A stretch of DNA of 64,000 nt from Arthrobacter pascens (GTDB taxonomy: Bacteria; Actinomycetota; Actinomycetes; Actinomycetales; Micrococcaceae): contig NZ_JAFHKT010000148.1 of assembly GCF_017052465.1 (NCBI RefSeq), positions 1 through 64,000 on the forward strand, written 5' to 3'. The translations under genes and the position numbers were made by a program. The notes under the pieces were generated by a model. The model worked only from the letters and a program-made list of their open reading frames with translations. It was not told the DNA's origin and did not search any database. Below, piece by piece: positions 59,112 through 64,000 of this stretch (positions are counted from its first letter, which is position 1; the number at the start of each line of letters is the position of its first letter).

Positions 59112-60452
59112 CTAACCCACGCGCTCGCGACGGCCCAGGATGCCCTGGGGACGGAACAAAAGGACAACAATCATGATGAACAGTGCTCCCACGTACTTAA
59201 GGTCGGCGGCGAGGCCGAACACGGTGGTCAGTTCGACGAAGATACCGACGATGACTGATCCGATCAGGGCGCCAAAGACGGTCCCAAGGCCGCCCAGCGT
59301 AACTCCGGCGAAGATGAGCAGCAGGATCTGGGAGCCCATGTCGAACGTGACGCCGGGACGGTAGTACGCCCAGAGGATGCCCCCGAGCGACGCGAGGATG
59401 CCGCCGACGATCCAGACGAGCCGGATGACGCCGTCAACGTCGATCCCTGACGCGGCTGCCAGTGCCGGGTTGTCCGCCACCGCGCGGGTGGCCTTGCCGA
59501 GCCGGGTCTTCAGGAGCACGATGCCGATCAGGGCGATGACGATGGCGCTGATCACCAGCGACCACAGGTTGTTAGGGGAGATCGAGACCGGACCGATCTG
59601 TATTTCCGAACTTTGCGCGAACGGGAGCTGCTGGGTGGCGCCTCCGAAGTAGAACTGGATGATATACCGGACCGCCAGCGCCAGGCCGATGCTGACGATC
59701 ATCATCGGGACGAGGCTGGTGCCCCGGCTCCGCAGCGGTTTCCAGAGGCCGCGGTCCTGGGCGTAGCCGAAGAGGCCGCCGCCGAGGAGGGCAAGGATGA
59801 TGGCCAGCCAGAACGGCAGGTTCATGGCGTTGAAGGCAAAGACCAGGACGGCGCCGAGGGTGACCATCTCGCCGTGGGCAAAGTTGGTGAGCCCGGTGGT
59901 GCCGAAGATGAGGGACAGCCCCACAGACGCGAGGGCAAGGAGGAGCCCGAAGCTCAAGCCGGCCACCAGGCGGTTAAGGAGGTTCTGGCCAAAGTCCTGC
60001 TGCTGGACCACGATGCCCTTGCCAAAGGCAAAGATCACTGAAAGGTTCGAGGTCTGGCTGAACGTGACATTGCGCGGGTTGGCCTGGCCCTCGGCGAGCT
60101 TGATGCCCTCCGGGAGGGTGGATTCATCCAGTTCCACTTCATAGGTTCCCTGGGTGGGAACTCCAATCCGCCAGGATCCGTTGGCACCCGAGGTTGCGGT
60201 TCCAGTGAAGTCAGCGTTCTTGGCGGTGATCTTCACGCCTTCGAGGGGTGCGCGTGCATCGTCACGGAGGAAGCCGCTGATGCTGTTTTGGAACTGCTGG
60301 TTCGACGGGGGTGGTGTCGGAGAGGGGGTGGCGGCCTGCGATGCGGGTGCAGCTACCAGCAGGAGCGCCAGGACAGTGGCGGCGATTGCCCCCATGGCCT
60401 TCAGCAGTCCGGCTGGCCGTCTGCGCGGCAGGCCTCTCGGTGTGCGTCTCAA
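59112..60452 (-). CDS. livH: LivH permease with N-terminal extracellular beta-sandwich-like domain
   Basis: A 446-residue protein from TTG 60452, chosen because GGAGG lies seven bases upstream; the frame is open to 60497. Residues ~1-40 are a signal peptide (LLVAAPASQAA). Residues ~50-135 resemble a carboxypeptidase-regulatory / Cna-B-type domain (ISGFLRDDARAPLEGVKITAKN...GSWRIGVPTQGTYEVELD). From ~160 on it is a normal LivH permease (GLLLALASVGLSLIFGTTGLTNFAHGEMVTLGA, VADNPALAAASGIDVD, LGGLGTVFGALIGS). The extra domain should face outside and could touch the binding protein or wall. First gene of livHMGF. Confidence 0.9.
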   Translation of the reverse strand: MRRTPRGLPRRRPAGLLKAMGAIAATVLALLLVAAPASQAATPSPTPPPSNQQFQNSISGFLRDDARAPLEGVKITAKNADFTGTATSGANGSWRIGVPTQGTYEVELDESTLPEGIKLAEGQANPRNVTFSQTSNLSVIFAFGKGIVVQQQDFGQNLLNRLVAGLSFGLLLALASVGLSLIFGTTGLTNFAHGEMVTLGAVLVFAFNAMNLPFWLAIILALLGGGLFGYAQDRGLWKPLRSRGTSLVPMMIVSIGLALAVRYIIQFYFGGATQQLPFAQSSEIQIGPVSISPNNLWSLVISAIVIALIGIVLLKTRLGKATRAVADNPALAAASGIDVDGVIRLVWIVGGILASLGGILWAYYRPGVTFDMGSQILLLIFAGVTLGGLGTVFGALIGSVIVGIFVELTTVFGLAADLKYVGALFIMIVVLLFRPQGILGRRERVG

Positions 60453-60881
60453 ATTGAAAACCTCCACATGGGGGTGGTCTGGGTTGCGTCGTTGCAACCG
60501 CTGCGAACGGAGAAGGTGACGGGGTGGTGCCGTGATGCGGTTGACTGGTTGTGATATGTGTCACCTTACTTCGCTCATGTTACAGCGCGGGCAGTACAAA
60601 GTTTGCTGTCCGGCGTCGCCACCAGATAGCGATCAGATAACAACTGTGAAGCGGGACGGGAGCATTAATTCAGCTCATCTAATGAAAACTTTTGTTGTGT
60701 CCCAGTATTCCTAAACAGTCCGTTGGGCTGCCCCTCCGGGGGCGTTCCGACGGCGTGTGGCAGGTCACGATTCCGTGTCGGCGCGGGCGCCGGCGGAACT
60801 ATACCTGCCGCTGGGGCGTGGGAATTGATAGTTTGAACTAAGGAAAGATCCACAAACCCCTTTATTTGGAGGACACCCGCA
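60453..60881. other. Divergent leader region between livH and the BI-1 gene
   Basis: About 430 bases, clearly more AT-rich around 60560-60720 than its surroundings. It holds the livH ribosome site, a CRP-like box at 60550-60565 and the GGAGG of the Bax-inhibitor gene. No reading frame or stable RNA fold is supported. Confidence 0.5.
60550..60565. promoter_or_regulatory. CRP/GlxR-like site upstream of livHMGF
   Basis: TGTGA-TATGTG-TCACC matches TGTGA-N6-TCACA at 9 of 10 defined positions, about 100 bases before the livH start, the same distance as the site at livK. Confidence 0.65.
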
Positions 60882-61784
60882 ATGGCACTTGGCGGAAACC
60901 CGATCTTCAACGGAAAGAACTTCCGTGGAGCCACCCAGGCACCGCCTGTTCCGCAGGCGTACGGCCAGAACCGGTACGGCCAGGGCGGCTACGGCCAGAC
61001 CCCCGTCATGGACGCACCAGGCTGGGCTGCCCAGCAGAACATGACGCAGGACCAGCTGCAGCAGATGTACAACCGGCCGGCAGCAGGACCGGCCGAAACC
61101 GGGCGGATGACCTATGACGACGTCATCGTCAGGACGGCGGCCTGCCTCGGCGCCGTGATGGCCGGTGCTGCCGTCACGCTGTTCGTGAGCATGCCCCTGG
61201 CCAGCATGCTGATGATCGTGGGCGCACTGGGCGGCTTTGTGCTGGCCCTCGTCAACACGTTCAAGAAGCAGCCCTCTCCGGCACTCATCCTGGCCTACGC
61301 CGGCCTCGAGGGACTGTTCCTCGGCGGGCTGACCCGCATCCTGGACGGCATGTTCCCGGGCGTCGGACTGCAGGCCGTCATCGGCACGCTCTCCGTGTTC
61401 GCTGTGACGCTGCTGCTCTTCAGGAGCGGCAAGGTGCGCGCCACCCCCAAGGCCATGCGTTTCTTCATGATCGCCATGATCGGCTACGCCGTGTTTGCCC
61501 TGGTCAACATGGTGATGGTCTGGACCGGCGCCGTGCAGTCCCCGTTCGGCCTCAGCACGAGCATCCAGATTTTCGGCATTCCGCTCGGTGTCTTCATCGG
61601 CATCCTCGCCATCGGCCTCGCCGCTTTCTCGCTGATCATGGACTTCACGAGCATTGAAGCCGGGGTCCGGGCAGGCGCCCCCGAACGGTTCTCGTGGACG
61701 GCGGCGTTCGGCCTTACCGTCACGCTGGTCTGGCTGTACGTGGAAATCATCCGCCTGCTGTCCATCCTCCGCGGCGAAGAATAG
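60882..61784 (+). CDS. Bax inhibitor-1/YccA family membrane protein
   Basis: A 300-residue protein. The first ~75 residues are hydrophilic and Gln/Gly/Tyr-rich (YGQNRYGQGGYGQT). Seven membrane segments of the BI-1 fold follow, with AYAGLEGLFLGGLTRILD as the characteristic motif and acidic residues near the C-terminal segments. BI-1 relatives act as pH-sensitive calcium leak channels; the role in actinobacteria is unknown. ATG 60882 with a clear GGAGG. An intrinsic terminator lies at 61825-61856. Confidence 0.9.
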   Translation: MALGGNPIFNGKNFRGATQAPPVPQAYGQNRYGQGGYGQTPVMDAPGWAAQQNMTQDQLQQMYNRPAAGPAETGRMTYDDVIVRTAACLGAVMAGAAVTLFVSMPLASMLMIVGALGGFVLALVNTFKKQPSPALILAYAGLEGLFLGGLTRILDGMFPGVGLQAVIGTLSVFAVTLLLFRSGKVRATPKAMRFFMIAMIGYAVFALVNMVMVWTGAVQSPFGLSTSIQIFGIPLGVFIGILAIGLAAFSLIMDFTSIEAGVRAGAPERFSWTAAFGLTVTLVWLYVEIIRLLSILRGEE

Positions 61785-61813
61785 AACGCAACGCCGGCAG
61801 ACGCCGTCGTGCT

Positions 61814-62788
61814 CTAACTAGCCGAGAGGGCCCCGCTGGACGCGGGGCCCTCTTTGCGTCTGCGGGTGTTCGTCAGGACGACGCCGGCGATGACGACGAG
61901 GCCGCCGATGACCTGGGCGGCGGAATACGGGTGGCCGGTGAGGATGGTGATCGCGGCCGTGAACACGGTGATGAGGTTCAGGAACACGCCGGCGCTGCCG
62001 GCGGGGATGACGGTCAGGGCGCGGTTCCACAGCAGGTACGACAGCACCGAGGGGAAAAGCGCGATGAAGGCCAGGGACGTGATCGCTTCGGCCGTGGCCG
62101 GCAGGGCGGGCCCGCCGGTGGCGAGGCTGATCGGCGTGAGCACGGCGACGGTGACCGCGGCCTGGACGGCGGTGCCGGTGATCGGCGGCACCTTCGGGGC
62201 CAGGCGCCCGGTGACCGTGTAGCCGGTCCAGGCGGCAATGGCGCCGATCATGAGCAGCTCGCCGGGCCCGAACCCGGTGCCCAACAGGGCGGCCGGGTCG
62301 CCGCCGCTGAGGACGACGAGGACGCCCACCAGGGCGATCAGCACACCGCCGATCGCCGTCGGGGTCAGTCGCTCGCGCAGGAAGATGGTGGCGGCCAGGG
62401 TGATCAGTGCCGGGTTGAAGGCGTTGATGAGGGACGCGCTGAACGCGTCGGTGTGCTCCAGTGCGGCGTACAGCAGCAGGTTGTAGCCCAGCAGCCCGAA
62501 CGCGCTGAGGGCGATCAGCCACGGCCACGCGGCCGCCACCTGCCGCCACTGCGGACGCTCGACCACCTGCGCGATCACCAGCAGCGGGACCAGGGCAAGA
62601 GCCCAGCGCAGCAGGACGAGACTGAGGGGGTCGATGCTCTCCACCGCGCCGGCTCCGACGACGTAGTTGCCGGCCCAGAAGAGCGTCGCCCCCAGCAGCG
62701 AGGCGACCGCGATGCCCACGGCGCGCCGGGGGGTGCGGCCGGCCGGCGGGGCGTTTGTGTGGATGGTGCTGGTATCCGGGGCTGTCAT
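61814..62788 (-). CDS. EamA/DMT family transporter
   Basis: A 324-residue drug/metabolite-transporter protein with ten membrane segments in two EamA repeats (VASLLGATLFWAGNYVVGAGAVESIDPLSLVLLRW; LMIGAIAAWTGYTVTGRL). The substrate is unknown; amino acid or metabolite export is common in the family. ATG 62788 lies 2 bases beyond the thiolase stop, suggesting co-transcription behind that gene. Its last codons double as the terminator hairpin of the convergent BI-1 gene. Confidence 0.88.
   Translation of the reverse strand: MTAPDTSTIHTNAPPAGRTPRRAVGIAVASLLGATLFWAGNYVVGAGAVESIDPLSLVLLRWALALVPLLVIAQVVERPQWRQVAAAWPWLIALSAFGLLGYNLLLYAALEHTDAFSASLINAFNPALITLAATIFLRERLTPTAIGGVLIALVGVLVVLSGGDPAALLGTGFGPGELLMIGAIAAWTGYTVTGRLAPKVPPITGTAVQAAVTVAVLTPISLATGGPALPATAEAITSLAFIALFPSVLSYLLWNRALTVIPAGSAGVFLNLITVFTAAITILTGHPYSAAQVIGGLVVIAGVVLTNTRRRKEGPASSGALSAS
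61825..61856 (+). terminator. Intrinsic terminator of the BI-1 gene
   Basis: AGAGGGCCCCGC (61825-61836) and GCGGGGCCCTCT (61842-61853) form a perfect 12-bp stem with a TGGAC loop followed by TTG. It lies inside the 3' end of the EamA coding sequence. Confidence 0.85.
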
Positions 62789-62790
62789 TT

Positions 62791-64000
62791 TCAGCTAAGG
62801 CGTTCCAGCACCAGCGCCATGCCCTGTCCGCCGCCCACGCAAAGGGTCGCCAGGCCCAGGGTGCCGCCCGTTTCGCGGAGGCCGTTGAGCAGCGTGGTGG
62901 TGATGCGTGCTCCGGTCATGCCAAAGGGGTGGCCCAGGGCAATGGCGCCGCCGTGGATGTTGAGCTTCGCGGCGTCGATCCCCAGTTCACGGGCGCTGGC
63001 CACCACCTGCACGGCGAAGGCCTCGTTGAGCTCCACGAGGTCGATGTCGCCGATCTGCAGCCCGGCGGCAGCCAGCGCCCGCCGCGTGGATTCCACCGGC
63101 CCCATCCCCATCAGTTCGGGGGAGAGGGCACTGGCGCCGGTCGAGACGATGCGGGCCAGCGGCTCCAGCCCCAGTTCCCTCGCCCGGGTGTCGCTCATGA
63201 TGACCATGGCGGCGGCACCGTCGTTGAGCGGGCAGGCGTTGCCGGCCGTGACGGTTCCGTCCCGGCGGAACACGGGCTGCAGGGCACTGACGGCTTCGAG
63301 GGTGACGCCGGGCCTCGGCGAATCGTCCCGGTCAACGACGGTGCCGTCGCGCCGTTCATAGGGCGTGATCTCCCGGGCGTAGAACCCGGAGGCGATGGCC
63401 GCCTCGGCCCGGTTCTGGCTCAGCACTGCCCAGGAGTCCTGCTCTTCGCGGCTGATGCCGTAGGACGTGGCCACATTCTCGGCCGTCTGCCCCATCGCGA
63501 TGTAAATGTCCGGCATCCGCCCGCCCAGCCGCGGGTCCGTCCACGGGGTGTTGGACTCGGCCCGTGCCGCGGTCCGCTGGCGCGCCGGTTCAAACAGCCG
63601 GTTGTGGTTGCCCGCGTCGGTTTCGCCCGCCCCTGCCCAGTTCTGGTACCGGGAGACGGCTTCGACGCCGCCGCTCACGAAGGCATGGCCTTCTCCCGCC
63701 TTGATCGCGTGGAAGGCCATACGGACGGTCTGCAGGCTTGAGGCGCAGAACCGGTTGACGGTGGAGGCGGGCACCGTGTCCAGGCCGGCCAGGATGGTGA
63801 CCACCCGCGCCATGTTGGAACCGGCCTCGCCGCTGGGCTCGGCGCATCCCAGGTAAAGGTCGTCCAGCCCGGGGCCGCTGTTTCCGGTCGGATCGAAGGA
63901 CGGCAGCTTTGCCAGCGCAGCGGCCACCATGGCGGCCGCCATGTCATCCGGGCGCTCGTCCTTCAGCGAGCCCTTGAAGGCGCGGCCGATCGGGCTTCTG
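62791..64000 (-). CDS. Acetyl-CoA C-acyltransferase (thiolase), partial at right edge
   Basis: At least 402 residues; the frame is open to the window edge and the first visible residues (RSPIGRAFKGSLKDERPDDMA) are close to the normal thiolase N-terminus, so only a short piece is missing. The nucleophile Cys is in NRFCASSLQT, the catalytic His in NIHGGAIALGHPFGMTGAR and the second Cys in LCVGGGQGMAL. It cleaves 3-ketoacyl-CoA in beta-oxidation or condenses acetyl-CoA. The insert MPDIYIAMGQTAENVATSYGISREEQD is typical of degradative thiolases. Followed by the EamA gene after 2 bases. Confidence 0.92.
   Translation of the reverse strand, partial: RSPIGRAFKGSLKDERPDDMAAAMVAAALAKLPSFDPTGNSGPGLDDLYLGCAEPSGEAGSNMARVVTILAGLDTVPASTVNRFCASSLQTVRMAFHAIKAGEGHAFVSGGVEAVSRYQNWAGAGETDAGNHNRLFEPARQRTAARAESNTPWTDPRLGGRMPDIYIAMGQTAENVATSYGISREEQDSWAVLSQNRAEAAIASGFYAREITPYERRDGTVVDRDDSPRPGVTLEAVSALQPVFRRDGTVTAGNACPLNDGAAAMVIMSDTRARELGLEPLARIVSTGASALSPELMGMGPVESTRRALAAAGLQIGDIDLVELNEAFAVQVVASARELGIDAAKLNIHGGAIALGHPFGMTGARITTTLLNGLRETGGTLGLATLCVGGGQGMALVLERLS

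Overview
This is a GC-rich actinobacterial chromosome segment. The gene neighbourhoods (mazG-eno-ftsB-DUF501-ppx, trpS next to an RNA-ligase-like gene and a YihY-type gene, sdhCDAB, the nucleoside salvage block cdd-deoA-add), frequent GTG/TTG starts and small intergenic repeats suggest Arthrobacter sensu lato (Micrococcales). The genus is inferred, not proven. There is no phage, integrase, insertion sequence, CRISPR array or plasmid origin. Almost all of it is ordinary core chromosome with accessory patches.

Layout. 1-1945: two leftward genes for secreted low-complexity proteins; one is built from repeats and runs off the left edge. 2286-6170: a GNAT enzyme, a Gfo/Idh oxidoreductase and a MacB/LolD-type ABC pair flanked by two tandem arrays of 32-bp period. 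6531-11887: a ChvE/MmsB/MmsA-type sugar importer and a ROK regulator, with a shared operator-like motif at both promoters. 12097-19153: a probable lysine catabolic cluster (DavA-like amidase, PucR regulator, alanine-racemase-family enzyme, cationic amino acid permease, DavB-like lysine 2-monooxygenase). 19155-20824: a gamma-class carbonic anhydrase and two tandem methyltransferase paralogues, one truncated. 20857-24231: one-carbon metabolism, with purU divergent from glyA-folD, which carries a ZTP (pfl) riboswitch. 24380-27088: a NodIJ-like ABC exporter. 27194-32171: a membrane protein, xthA, trpS, a 2H phosphoesterase, a YihY protein and an alpha/beta hydrolase.

32277-35847 is the succinate dehydrogenase operon sdhCDAB with a recognisable promoter. 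36106-40610 holds manC, an M20 amidohydrolase and an ohrR-ohr-oxidoreductase operon with a perfect OhrR-type palindrome. 40926-46421 is nucleoside salvage (cdd, deoA, add) with two DedA genes inserted and mazG behind. At its head lies an in-frame fusion of a lipoprotein signal peptide to a permease C-terminus, which looks like the scar of a deleted nucleoside ABC transporter. 46544-53279 holds eno, ftsB, DUF501, ppx/gppA, a membrane-anchored subtilase and a type II NADH dehydrogenase. 53457-54519 holds an ACT-GNAT gene with a one-base frameshift and a tRNA with a leucine anticodon. 54793-60452 is a branched-chain amino acid ABC system in two convergent units (livK and livHMGF), each preceded by a CRP/GlxR-like box; its LivH carries an extra extracellular domain. 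60882-64000 holds a Bax-inhibitor-1 family protein, an EamA transporter and a thiolase cut by the right edge.

The most interesting points are the deletion scar at about 41009, the lysine cluster, the paired ROK operator motif, the ZTP riboswitch, the ACT-GNAT frameshift, the LivH fusion with its CRP-like boxes, and the hairpin repeat elements at 38528-38626 and 40625-40679, one of which supplies a stop codon. I found no clear candidate for a wholly new system. The least explained genes are the two secreted proteins at the left edge.
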